Notes: generated by a model from the letters alone, not told the origin. Shown: positions 40,860 to 52,503, counted from the first letter of the stretch. The stretch is 64,000 nucleotides of DNA from Bretschneidera sinensis (GCA_023935145.1 CM043700.1:105678400-105742399); one strand, 5' to 3'. A program made the numbers and translations.

Positions 40860-42758
40860 TGTAATACCCGTATTCGTAAAGTAAGGGCAAAAAATTAATT
40901 TAATAAATACGACATGGAATTAAAATAAAATATATGTGTAAGGTTTATCATTATTTGAATAAAATAACTCTTAAAAAAGAAAAAAAAACGTACATGCTGC
41001 CAAGTGAAAGTTTGGACAATTACTTGTAGGACACATGCAATTGTTGTGGAAACTGTTGGAGGGGGCCAAAAGAAAGGTTTAAAGAGAAATTTTTTGAAGT
41101 GGTTTACGAGAGAATTTTATAGAGTCATGGGAAGCGCTAAGCAAAACAGAAGGTGATAATGTGAAGTTTATTTTTGAATTTTAGCATACATGAAATTTTC
41201 TGGAATTCAAAGTGGAAATTTTCAAAGGGTGTAAATTAGGAAGAATTGAAGAATAAATTAGATATTTAATATAAATATTATGTCAGGTGTTGACGATCAA
41301 CAACCAGGGGAAATTGCTGAGAGGAATGGGAAAGGCAAAGAGGTGATCCACGGGTAGCTCAAAGTGTTACGTGGTGAGTGAGATTTACATTAAGTAATCT
41401 AGATAAAAATGAAATATCTAGTGATAATATTAAAATAAATTATTAGCTTATGCTTTGGTGGTAGATGAAAAATTGATTGATAGGTATGATAGGAATTTTG
41501 GACATGCAGAAAATTATTATGTGAGAAATAATATTTTTGGAATAATAAGTTGATTTAATAATAAAAGTGATAAGTGAAATTCTTGATGAGCTATGGTTGA
41601 TGTTTTGATACGAATTATGAGGAGATAAAATTTAGTGGATCTTGACAAGTTATGAATGATGATTTGATATGATTTATGAGGAGAGTTTAGTGAAAATTTT
41701 CAAATAATAATTTAAGAATAATCAAGATAGCTAATTTAAATATTCGAGTTCATGTTCGTTTTTATGTTATTGTTCATATGCATATTTCATATCATTGTTC
41801 ATATGCATATGCATTAAATAAAATAACCGGGAGGGGGCCGGTCTAATTGAAAAACCGTGACAGCCGGTATATGCTGGAAATCAAGAAAAACTGTGATAGC
41901 CGGTATATGCTGGAAATAAATGAAAACCGTGACAGCTGGTATATGCTGGAAATAAATAATTGGGAGGGGGCCAGTCTAAGATAAAAATATGTCCACATAT
42001 GGGAAGACATTCCCTAATAATAATTCGTGCATTGCATCTGTTTTAAATATTGATTGCATTACTGAAATGTTGAAGTGTTGTTTGTTATTTTGAATTTTAT
42101 TTAGAGGTGAATGAGTCTCACAGAGAGACAATTATGGTGAGAAAAAAACATAGAAGTATGATAAGATAAGAACCATCTAAATGGTAGACTTTATGCTGTG
42201 AACCTCATTACGTGGTAAATATAAGATAATTGATGGTCTTAAGGTGAACCAATAAATAAGAAGAGGAGTTTGATAGAGAATGAGACTTATGATATGTATG
42301 GTGATAGTAGAATGCTGGTATCAAGTTATGTGAGATATAATTGATTAAATATTGAAAGACCATTCATACAAATTGAATACTTCTAGCAAATTTAATTCAT
42401 TGAGCTTGTGAAGCTCACCCCTCATTATAAAATGATTTCAGGTTGCAAGCAGGACAAATAATTTGGTGAGTTGAGGTTCAGACGAAATCATTTTTTTTTG
42501 TAAGCAACGTACATGTTTACATCCTTAGACTAATGAGATAATAAAATAAAAATTTATTTGTAAATATTCATGCATATTATGTGGTGTAAAATGTTTAAGT
42601 CAATATCATATTGACGTATCTCCCCTGTTGAGGGTTGAGGATTGATGTAAAAATTTCTATTGGTGTTATTTTTATTGTTGTATATATGTGTCATGTTGGG
42701 ATTTTCAAAATGTGATGACACCGTCTCGGGGGTGGCCAACCCAGGATGGGTTGTTATA
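40860..42758 (+). repeat. G4 5' LTR
   Basis: Begins TGTAATACCCGTATTCG and ends TTATA (expected TTACA) before the primer site. It matches the right LTR from 62936 but lacks about 0.2-0.3 kb present there near 63060-63370. It contains a threefold 36-bp tandem repeat. Confidence 0.85.
41849..41957 (+). repeat. Three 36-bp tandem repeats in the G4 LTR
   Basis: Units at 41849-41884, 41885-41921 and 41922-41957 each contain CCGTGACAGCCGGTATATGC with few changes. They are bracketed by direct copies of GGGAGGGGGCCGGTCTA (41830-41846 and 41962-41978). The right LTR stops before this region in the window. Confidence 0.9.
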
Positions 42759-42762
42759 ATTT

Positions 42763-42774
42763 TGGTATCAGAGC
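42763..42774 (+). other. G4 primer binding site
   Basis: TGGTATCAGAGC, a perfect initiator tRNA-Met site, 4 bp after the LTR end, as in chromoviruses. Confidence 0.9.
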
Positions 42775-42856
42775 ATTATGTTTTATGATTATGTAGACTG
42801 CATAAAAAGTAAGAAAGTGGGAGATTAAAATAAATTATATTTTAAATAGTCTGAAG

Positions 42857-42906
42857 ATGACACGTGGACGTGCTAGTGCTAGAGTTAGAGTTGTTGATTT
42901 GAGAGG
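42857..42906 (+). pseudogene. G4 gag start (split by G5)
   Basis: ATG at 42857, then TRGRASARVRVVDLR, the basic N-terminus common in chromovirus gag. It is interrupted after 50 bp by the G5 insertion (duplication AGAGG) and continues at 58650. Confidence 0.75.
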
Positions 42907-44164
42907 TGATAGGAGCTTAAATATTCATATTTAAGTCCCTTAATTTACATTTGTTAAGCTCTTTGTTTACATATTTTATTATGTTTTACTTCTTTTTGTG
43001 TTTTATGTGTTTTTTATAGGCTTGTGAAGAAAAGAAAGCATTTTGAAGCTTTAAAGGAAGAAAACTGAAGATCTGGAAAGAGTTAGTGTGATCGAGCGCA
43101 ACATGACTGCGATCGAGCGCAAAATCAATTGTGCGCACACATGGGTGCACTCGAGTGCAGAAGCATGCGATCGAGCGCACACGCACAGAGAGACGACAGA
43201 GCCAGTTTTGGAAAGAAGCTTCCGGATCTTATTTTGGAAATTAGGGTTTCGAGGCACCCTTAGAACCCTATAAATAGACTTTTAAAACATAGAAACAGTA
43301 TCTCCTTTTTAGTTTTAGGTTTAGGTCGGGAGGCCGGAGGCCAGAGGGGATTCTACAGAAGAATTGAAGACTCTTCAAAGGAGCTCTCTCGGGTTTCTTC
43401 TTTTCTTTATTTTATTATGTGTAACTAAACTTATAGTAAGGGCTTGGTTGAAGCCCTAATTATGTTTAAGCAATAATTTAGTATTGGCGCCTTTGCAATA
43501 TTTATGCTGTGATTCTTAATTTGATTAATGCCTGTTTTTATTTAAATTCCTCATATACATATGTCTGATCAACGTATGCATGTGATATAGATTAGTTAGT
43601 TGAATCAATTTGGATGACCGAGTTCTGGGTTCAACAATAGTAACAAAAGATATCCACACCGGATTCTTGGGTTAATCAACATGGAAAACCGAGAGTGGAC
43701 CAAGCCCTAGGTCCCGTGTGGTTGTCGATTTCCACAGATCCTATGCTCTCTTAAAGAACAACTCAGTATACACCATGCTGAATCCCTTAAGAGAGAAAAG
43801 AGATAGGGTATACACCATGCCTAACTCGTTGCTTAGGGAAATCAATAGCCTAAGGAGTGGACCAAACCCTTAGGTTGACAACCATTAGGTATTCATAGCA
43901 TGAGTAGAGTATTGGCATACTATTTTGTTGGGGTAGCATGATTAGTGGTGGATATCAAGTCCCTACGCCTTTATAATTATTATCTAAATCCAATAAATAT
44001 TTCTACCTATTTTTACTTTGTGAAATTAATTCTAAATCGAAATTCACTAATCCCTGTGGAAATGATCTCGCACTTGCACACTATGCTACTGTAGACCCTG
44101 TGCACTTGCAAGTAAAACAAGTACAATTATTCGCATATTAATTTAGGTGGATAATCGCATAACA
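42907..44164 (+). repeat. G5 5' LTR
   Basis: Begins TGATAGGAGCTTAAATATTC, ends ATAATCGCATAACA. The TATA box is CTATAAATAG at 43268-43277. The GCGATCGAGCGC array lies just upstream. U5 carries AATCCCTGTGGAAATGATCTCGCACTTGCAC, in parts, typical of Athila. Confidence 0.95.
43087..43180 (+). repeat. G5 U3 array of TGCGATCGAGCGCA units
   Basis: 14-bp units start at 43087, 43108, 43146 (TGCACTCGAGTGCA, a perfect palindrome) and 43166. GTGCGCAC lies between the second and third. Dyad centres are about 21, 20, 18 and 20 bp apart. It ends 88 bp before the TATA box. The right LTR keeps units near 57589, 57626 and 57646. Confidence 0.75.
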
Positions 44165-44170
44165 AGTTTT

Positions 44171-44188
44171 TGGCGTCATTGCCGGGGA
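44171..44188 (+). other. G5 primer binding site (tRNA-Asp-like)
   Basis: TGGCGTCATTGCCGGGGA, two changes from the tRNA-Asp complement used by Athila, 6 bp after the LTR. Confidence 0.85.
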
Positions 44189-44353
44189 TTGCCCTAAATT
44201 TCTTTTTAGAATTATTTTTGTTAGTAATTTTTATTTTTATTTTTTTTGTTATGTTTATATCTTCTTTATCAAACAACCCTAATTTTTTTATCTTTTCATT
44301 TTCTGTTTTTCTATTTTTGTTCAGGTGTGCAACAGAGGAGTTTTTGTCCTCAT

Positions 44354-44432
44354 TGCGATCGAGCACACTAGTGTAGCGCTTGAGCGCAGGAAGAACAGCG
44401 TTCGAGGGCAGTTCAGGGTGCGCTCGAGGGCA
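44354..44432 (+). repeat. Second GCGATCGAGCGC-type array in the G5 leader
   Basis: Four 14-bp units start at 44354, 44375, 44397 and 44419 (steps 21, 22, 22). They are variants of the U3 unit (TGCGATCGAGCACA, AGCGCTTGAGCGCA and so on). They lie between the primer site and the gag remnant, in sequence that is transcribed. Confidence 0.75.
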
Positions 44433-44497
44433 AAAGGTCCAGAGAGTACCCGAGCAGCAGTACTGAAACTGCTGCACTAAAGCGGTTCAACTGATTC

Positions 44498-45463
44498 ATG
44501 CACAGGCTTCGATCCAGAAATTCAACCTTCTTTCCACTCAATACAGAGCAAGGAGTAAAGAGCAAGGACATGTATGAAGTGAACTTAAATAGTGGATTTT
44601 CAAATTGGTTGGCTGCTATGGAAAAAAAGATAGATATGCTTGTAAAAGCCATGACTGTGCAGAATGTCTTACCTAGTCCAAGAGCCAAACAACTCCAAGT
44701 ATGTGCTATATGTTCTCATTTTGATCACACTATTGACACTTGCCCTTTATATTCATCTGCAGATCAAGAGTAAGCAAATTATGTGGGACCGAACAACTAC
44801 AATATATATGCAAATACTTATATTCCTGGCTGGTGGAACCACCCCAACCTCTCATGGAGCAATAATCAAAATGCCTTGAACCTTCAAGGACAGCAAAGAA
44901 ACTCCCAACAAGTAGCTCAAACAGTTTCGGAATCAAAAGAGAGTGACCTAGAGAGTCTTGTGATGCAATTGGCAACTCAGCAACAACAGCTGATGGCTTC
45001 ACAAGAACAGTTCATAGCAGAAACAAGACAATTCCGGACTGAGCAAAGGCAAATCACCGTAAAGCATAAGCAAGCCATTCAAAGACTATAAGTATAAGTG
45101 GGGAAATTGGCTAAGGATCTAAATGAAAGAAAACATGGAGAATTTCCAACCCAAACAATACCCACTCTAGGTGTTGTTGAACAAGCTTTTTAGTTCCATC
45201 ACATTGATCCATTGGAGACCACCCCTACCCTTAGTTTCACAAGATCAAATATAAAGCCAGCATATGAGGATGTTACTGATGACATCATTGAAACTGTGCA
45301 CCTCCTTGAGGCCACTCCAAAGCATCTAAGTAAGTATACTGATCCATTTGAAATTCTTGTGCCTACTAATACTACTTTTTTTCCCTTTTATTGTCCAGAC
45401 ACCAAATTTGGAGTTGAAGTAACTGCCGAAGCATTTGACTTATGCTTATATGGGAGAGAATAA
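44498..45463 (+). pseudogene. G5 gag remnant (Athila-like)
   Basis: No capsid core. It begins near 44570 with VNLNSGFSNWLAAMEKKIDML, then the zinc knuckle CAICSHFDHTIDTCP (about 44703-44748), a stop at 44773, and in the same frame NTYIPGWWNHPNLSWSNNQ followed by a Gln-rich coiled coil (LATQQQQLMASQEQFIAETRQ). After more stops it ends with a segment at 45212-45463 of unclear origin (PAYEDVTDDIIETVHLLEATP). There is no protease, RT or integrase, so movement would depend on partners. Confidence 0.75.
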
Positions 45464-46367
45464 GACATTACCTGTGCTAGTTGCTACCAATCTTAGTTTT
45501 AGGGGAGAATAAGGCTTGGTCCGGCGAAGACGTTAAACTTAGCGCTCATGAGAGGCACCCCACAGCTTATCCTTTTATTTTTTTTTATTGCTTTTCGTAT
45601 TTATTGTTATTTATTTATTTTTCATACTTTTTGTTTTCCCGTATTATGTTAGTTTTTCTTTTTTAGGGACAATGTATACATCCATTCAAGTTTGGGGGTG
45701 TGCTATGAGCCATTCTGGCCCAGCTAGTTCTCCATCTCCTAAGTCAGATCTTTCCATGTTATTCACACATTGGGGACAATGCATAATTTAAGTTTGGGAG
45801 TATGGGAGACACATTCACACACTTGTCCCAGTTTTTTTAAAAAGATAAATGCATATTCATATTATGTTGAAATTTTTTGTTGATCTAAACGAATACTGTG
45901 ATATGATTTCATCAGTGAGCTTAAAATCCTAAACACATTAGCTGATAATAGAGTTTTAAGGTATAGTTACCTACTTTTGGCATTTAAGAATTCACAAGTT
46001 TGATCTAAAAACTGACACGAGCACATCAGTACATAATGGTGTGAGGTATGACATATAATTTCTATGTATATGTTTCCATGACCTAACTGTAATCGGATAA
46101 CTTGTTCGAATAACACTTTGGTATAGAAAAATAGAGAAGAATGTTATCATGCAAAAAAGAGAAAATAAAATGCTCCTAATGATCATTAAATATATTTTCC
46201 ACTGAGTAACTGGACCTCTTGCCTCAGTAAGCAGTGAGTGTTCACATCAAAAGGTGGGAATGATGCATATAATGATCATTAAATAAAGTTTCCATTGAGT
46301 AACTGGACATCTTGCCTCAGTAAGCAGTGAGTGTTCACGTCAAAAGGTGGGGATTTTGCTTGGAAGT
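45464..46367 (+). other. G5 3' non-coding region, left part
   Basis: No gene. Contains the block GAAGACGTTAAACTTAGCGC (about 45525) shared with both G2 units, two internal polypurine-like motifs (45688-45700, 45790-45803) and a duplicated segment: 'CCTCTTGCCTCAGTAAGCAGTGAGTG'-like sequence occurs near 46211 and 46309. Ends with the GAAGT target site of the G2 array. Confidence 0.75.
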
Positions 46368-47584
46368 TGATGAGTGCCAAATATTGCATATTTTGGCCCT
46401 TTAATTTACATTTGTTAGCTTAGGAATTTGTTACTTTGAGTTGTTTTCATTGTTTTACAGGTTTACAAGCTTGGAAAGAAGTTTCACTAAATTGCCAGAA
46501 TTGCTCGTGTAGATCAGTCATTTTTGAGGATTAAACTATATTAATTTAGAAAGAACAAGAAGATGAACCATATATGCTTGGAAAGATCTGGATGTCTATT
46601 TTCTGGGGAATTTTACGGATCAATAAAATGAATTTTCTAGAGAAAGTTATGGCAGTTTTAGTAGACAAAGGTCAGGCTGTGCATGATTTCAGCGTGACAG
46701 ATCAGCCATTTTTGAGGATTTAACTGTATTGATTTAGGAAGAACCATGAGATGAGCCATATATGCTTGGAAATATCCCGATGTCTATTTTCTGGAGAATT
46801 TTATGGATCAATAAAATGATTTTTCTAGAGAAAGTTATTACAGTTTTAGTAGACAAAGGTCAAAGAGCAAAAACTGAAATCTGCAGTATCCCACATCGGA
46901 TTGGAAGCATATTGCACTTGTGATCTTCCCCTATATAAACACCATTTGACTTTATCATTCAGTGAACAATTCATGGGCCACTTTGGTGTTAACTGGTGGA
47001 CGTCTGCTAGCATTCTGGTGGATCCCGAAGGCTTTGCTACCATGAGGAGAAGCGCCGCCCATCAGCGAGTGGAATTTCTCCCATGTAAAGTTATTTATTT
47101 CTTTTTATTTAGTTGTTTTAGTTTAAATGTTTAGCACTTTTATTATGAATTGTAGTTTCATAGTTATGAGTGGCTAGAATCTTCAGCTAAGGTTGAAGAT
47201 GAAGCCTCGCCGTTGTTTGGCATAGTAGTTCAGATTTGCTTATACAAATCTGACATTTTTTTAGTATAAATGTTCTGTCAATTATATGAGTAGAATCTTA
47301 TAATTGATTGTGTTTAAATTGTTCTGTTGGATATTTCTTGTGTTTCATCTGATGGATACATCGAATTGTTTTCGATTAAATTGGATTTCCTTTGTGATTT
47401 GTTAAAAGCGGATACATTGGATGCTTTTGGTTTAATTGGGATATACTTTTGGCATTTAAGATAAAGTTAGTTTAGATTAAATTATATTTTCACAACGCAA
47501 TTCCCTGTGGATTCGACCTCGCACTTGCACAACGCTATATTGCAAACGATTTGTGCGCTTGCAAGTAATTTAAAACTCACAACA
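46368..47584 (+). repeat. G2 LTR a
   Basis: Starts TGATGAGTGCC, ends CTCACAACA. The most divergent of the three, with a deletion near 47455 that removes about 170 bp of R/U5. Has a tandem 188-bp U3 duplication (46512-46699 and 46700-46856) and TATA at 46931-46940. Confidence 0.93.
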
Positions 47585-47590
47585 AGTTTT

Positions 47591-47608
47591 TGGAGCCGTT
47601 GCTGGGGA
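47591..47608 (+). other. G2 unit A primer binding site
   Basis: TGGAGCCGTTGCTGGGGA, a decayed tRNA-Asp-type site. The counterpart after LTR b (51943-51960, TGGCGCCGTTGCTGGGGA) is closer to the canonical sequence. After the partial LTR it is at 52510-52527. Confidence 0.85.
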
Positions 47609-47695
47609 ATTGTTTGGTTTGTGAAAATTTTTGGTCTAAAATGATTTTATTTTTCTACTAGTTAGTTATCTTTTTAATTTTTTTTTTAAAAAAAA

Positions 47696-49276
47696 ATGTG
47701 GATGAATCCAGCTCCGGTTTCACAGTCTTTAGAGGATGCCCTCAAGGATTTCATTAAAATAACCGGCCCGTCCATCAATGCTGCCAACACATTCAATGTT
47801 GATAGTTGTTCCATCTGTGCTAGTCCTATGCATCTAGCACAGAATTGTCCATCAATGTCGGCTTGTGCCGAGTATCCCATGGAACAAATGAATGCTTTCA
47901 ATGACTGTTGTTGGCAATCAAATGGATCTTACTCCGAAACATACAATCCAGGGTGGTGGGACCACTCTAATTTTTCATGGACGCAGAACCAACTGAGGAA
48001 TCAGGGAGGAGCCCCTTATCAAGCTCATAATCAATACCCTCTCGAATTTCCTCCGCCAGTTCCAAGTTATAGTCACTCAGCCTATCCAGCACCATCACCC
48101 GCTTACCAAGCTCCCATTCAAGCGCCACCGTCGGTTTCACAGTCATTGGAGGACGCTCTCAATGATTTCATGAAAACGACTAGCCAATCTATGAGTGAAG
48201 TGATAAGTGCAATAATAGAAAACACCCAAGCGATTGCCACACTAGAGAGTCAAATTGATCAAATCGCAAGTTATGTGGGTGAAGGAGAGGAAGGAACGTT
48301 CCCCAGTCAAACTGATCATAACCCAAAGGAACAGTTTACGGTGGGAAATTTATTAACTCCTATGCATTGGCAGGAACGAGTGCAATTAATTGTCCCATTG
48401 AGGTCTGGGAGACAAGTGCATAATCAAGTGGAAGAGAACCCTGCTATGCACCAAGGGCAAGAAAGTGGCAACAATGAGAAGAGAGATGCTGAGCCATCTA
48501 CAGCCACACCTATTATTAATGATCTCTCTAGGTCATTTTTACCTAAAGCGCCTTACCCTGAGAGACTACAAGCGCCCAAGAAAGAAGGGAAGTCTGAGGA
48601 CATTTTGGAGGCATACTTTGCTCAATTTGAAGACGATTTGGATTTAGATAAGTTGTTTGAGCAAGCAAATGCTACTTTGGAGTCTACTCCTCAAAAGATC
48701 AGTGAGACGGAGGAAACCACAACACCTGAACCCCCCAAGAAGGAACTTAAGCCTTTATCAGACAATCTTAAGTATAAGTTCCTAGGTCCAGCAGATTCTT
48801 TGCCTATAATGGTAGCTTTAGATTTGGGTGATGCTCCAGAGGAGAAATTATTGGACATCTTAAGAGAGCATAAGGAAGCTGTAGGTTGGACTATTGAGGA
48901 TGTCAAGGGAATCAACCCCTCATTGGTAATACACACGATACAGTTGGAGGAGAATGCCGAGCCATCGAGGGAGCCACAAAGAAGGCTCAACCCTGCTATG
49001 CAAGAGGTTGTGAGTGCATAAGATATTAAGCTGTTAGAGCCAGGGATCATTTATCCCATCTCTGATCACAAGTTGGTGAGCCTGATTCCAGTCGTGCTCA
49101 AACGTGCTAAATTGATGGTAGTAAATAAAGACGACGAGTTGGTCCCAACTCGAGTGCAGTCAAGATGGAGAAAGTGTCTAGACTACCGTAAATTGAATGC
49201 TGCCACTAGGCCTGATCATTTTTCATTCCCATTTATTGATCAGATAGTGGAGCGCTTAGTTGGGCCTGTTTACTAA
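47696..49276 (+). pseudogene. G2 unit A gag/RT-N fusion, stop-interrupted
   Basis: Same gene as the intact copy at 52616-54196. Open for 441 codons, then TAA at 49019-49021 where the other copy has GAA, and continues in frame to 49276. Zinc knuckle CSICASPMHLAQNCP near residues 39-53. About fifteen residue differences from the intact copy. One base substitution thus separates this copy from an open frame. Confidence 0.9.
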
Positions 49277-50547
49277 TGTTGGGTCTGGCTGAAGACGTTA
49301 AACTTAGCGCTCATGGGAGGCACCCCACAGCTTATCTTTTCTGTTTATTCATTATTTCGCATTTTTATGATTAATGTTTGTTTCCAGTATTTTTTGTTTT
49401 CCAGTTTTTATTTTTCAGGGACAAAGCGTACTTCAGTTCAAGTTTGGGGGTATGCTATGAGCCATACCTGTCCAACTAGTTCTCCATATCTCAGGTCAAC
49501 TCTTTCCATATTAGTCACACATTGGGGTCAATGTGTAATTTAAGTTTGGGGGTATGGGAGACACATCACACACTTTGTCATAATTTGTTATCTTTTCATC
49601 GTAGAGATAAATGCATGCTCATGTTATCGTGAAATTTTGGTTGATCTTAACATTTTCTGTGACGTGATGTCATTGGTGAGCTTAACATTTTGAACACATG
49701 ATCTGGTGATAAATTTTTAAAATTTAGTTACTTACCTTAGGCATTTGAGAATTCACATGTTTGACATAATCTAACACGAGCACATTAGCACAAATTATGT
49801 GAGGTATGACATGTGATTTTAATGTGTATTTTTCCTTATCTTAACTAAAACTGGATGACTTGTTGGATGAACACTTGGGCATAAAGAAAAAAAAATGAAA
49901 AAAAAAAATTACTACAACTTTCCGCTGAGTAACTGAACCTCTTGCCTCAGTAAGCAGTGAGTGTTCACGTCAAAAGGTGGAATTTTGCTTGGTAGTATTA
50001 AAGCCGGTTTATTTTCGTAGCCTTTTTGACTCGAGTTAGTAAGTCCTTAGGGGTGTCTATACACCTAATGCCCTAAAACCATCTGGTTTGGGAGTCATTG
50101 ACTCAACACTCGCTACATGGGTCAATTAGAAAGCTTAAGGGAACTAAACATAGTCGTGCCTCATTATAAAAAAAAAAAAAAAAAAAACTATGCCTTTTTC
50201 GTTCATTTTGATGGGAAATTCGGTGAATCTTGAGACATGGAGACCTTACACATTGGAGTTACTTGGAAGCTTTACTTTTATATGCTAATTCACTTTACAC
50301 AGTGTCAGACTTGTGATGCCTTAACCTGCCTTTTGTAAGTAATTAGATTTTAACTTTTCTATTCATTGCGAAGATGAGTTTATCTTTTTAAGCTTGCTCA
50401 TGAATGAATATCATGGTGATGTGTGCTCCTTAAATTTTTGGATACTATGAGTGATGAACTTATCTTTATGTTCTTTGTTTTTCATTTAGTTTTTTTTTAT
50501 TATTTTGTTTTGCTAAGGGACTAGCAAATTGTAAGTTTGGGGGTATT
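49277..50547 (+). other. G2 unit A 3' non-coding region
   Basis: No gene. Carries the GAAGACGTTAAACTTAGCGC block (49292), two internal polypurine-like motifs (49440-49453, 49542-49555), a poly-A tract (50169-50187) and the true polypurine tract AAGTTTGGGGGTAT at 50533-50546, adjoining LTR b. Confidence 0.8.
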
Positions 50548-51936
50548 TGATAAGTGCCAAATATTGCATATTTTGGCCCTTTAATTTACATTTGTTAGCT
50601 TAGGAATTTGTTACTTTGAGTTGTTTTCGTTGTTTTACAGGTTTTCAAGCTTGGAAAGAAGTTTCACTAAATTGTTAGAATTGCTCGTGCAGATCAGCCA
50701 TTTTTTAGGATTAAACTGTATTGATTTAGGAAGAACCATAAGATGAGCTATATATGCTTGGAAAGCTCCGGATGTCTATTTTCTGGGGAGATTTACGGAT
50801 CAATAAAATAAATTTTCTAGAGAAAGTTATGACAGTTTTAGTAGACAAAGGTCAGGCTGTGCATGATTTCAGCATGACAGATCAGCCATTTTTGAGGATT
50901 TAACTGTATTGATTCAGGAAGAACCACAAGATGAGCTATATATGCTTGGAAAGATCCTGATGTCTGTTTTCTGGAGAATTTTACAGATCAATAAAATGAT
51001 TTTTCTAGAGAAAGTTATGGCCGTTTTAGTAGACAAAGGTCAAAGAGCAAAAACTGGAATCTGCAGTATCCCACATCAGATTGGAAGCATATTGCACTTG
51101 TGATCTTCCCCTATATAAACACCATCTGACTTCATCATTCAGTGTACAATTCCTGGGCCATTTTGGTGTTAACCAGTGGACGTCTGCTAGCATTCTGGTG
51201 GATCCCAAAGGCTTTGCTACCACGAGGAGAAGCGCCGCCCATCAGCGAGTGGAATTTCTCCCATGTAAAGTTATTTATTTCTTTTTATTTAGTTGTTTTA
51301 GTTTAAATTTTTAGCACTTTTTTATGAATTGTAGTTTCATAGTTATGAGTGGCTAGAATCTTCAGCTAAGGTTGAAGATGAAGCCTCGCCGTTGTTTGGC
51401 ATAGTAGTTCAGATTTGCTTGTACAAATATGACATTTTTTTAGTATAAATGTTCTGTCAATTATTTGAGTAGAATCTTATGATTGATTGTGTTTAAATTG
51501 TTCTGTTGGATATTCCTTATGTTTCATCTGATGGATACATCGAATTGTTTTCGATTAAATTGGATTTCCTTTATGATTTGTTAAAGCGGATACATTGGAT
51601 GCTTTTGGTTTAATTGAGATATTCTTTGTTTTTTGTCGTAAGTTGGATTCATGGAATGTTTTGATAGGCTATGTTTTTAGGACATATATGCTTAAACTTT
51701 GGTGGGGTGGATTCAGAAACCTTAGTGTCTTTATTATTAGTTTTTAAAATCAATTTAGTTTAGTTTTAATTTGTTTTCCAAAATATCATTCAAAATTCGG
51801 AACTAGGTTAAGATAAAGTTAGTTTAGATTAAATTATATTTTCACAACGCAATTCCTTGTGGATTCGACCTCGCACTTGCACAATGCTATATTGCAAACG
51901 ACTCGTGCCCTCGCAAATAATTTAAAACTCACAACA
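50548..51936 (+). repeat. G2 LTR b (shared middle LTR)
   Basis: 1389 bp, nearly identical to LTR c. It serves as 3' LTR of unit A and 5' LTR of unit B. 188-bp U3 duplication starts at 50692 and 50880. TATA at 51111-51120. Followed by a primer site at 51943-51960. Confidence 0.93.
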
Positions 51937-52503
51937 AGTTTTTGGCGCCGTTGCTGGGGAATTGTTTGGTTTGTGAAAATTTTTGGTCTAAAATGATTTT
52001 ATTTCTCTACTAGTTAGTTATCTTTTTTTATTTTTTTTTTAATAAAATGATTGTGTTTAAATTGTTCTGTTGGATATTTCTTGTGTTTCGTCTGATGGAT
52101 ACATCGAATTATTTTCGATTAAATTGGATTTCCTTTGTGATTTGTTAAAATCGGATACATTGGATGCTTTTGGTTTAATTGAGATATTCTTTGTTTTTTT
52201 GTCGTAAGTTAGATTCATGGAATGTTTTGATAGGCTATATTTTTAGGACATATATGCTTAAACTTTGGTGGGGTGGATTCGGAAACCTTAGTGTCTTTAT
52301 TATTAGTTTTTAAAATCAATTTAGTTTAGTTTTAATTTGTTTTCCAAAAATATCATTCAAAATTCGGAACTAGGTTAAGATAAAGTTAGTTTAGATTAAA
52401 TTATATTTTCACAATGCAATCCCCTGTGGATTCGACCTCGCACTTGCACAACGCTATATTGCAAACGACTCGTGCGCTTGCGAGTAATTTAAAACTCACA
52501 ACA
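51937..52503 (+). repeat. Duplicated leader plus partial G2 LTR
   Basis: After LTR b about 110 bp of leader end in a T-run (52026-52040). There the sequence jumps back to an LTR position equivalent to 51485 and runs again to the LTR end (52049-52503), followed by a second leader. Offset between copies is 564-567 bp. This looks like template switching during reverse transcription or an unequal exchange. Confidence 0.85.
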
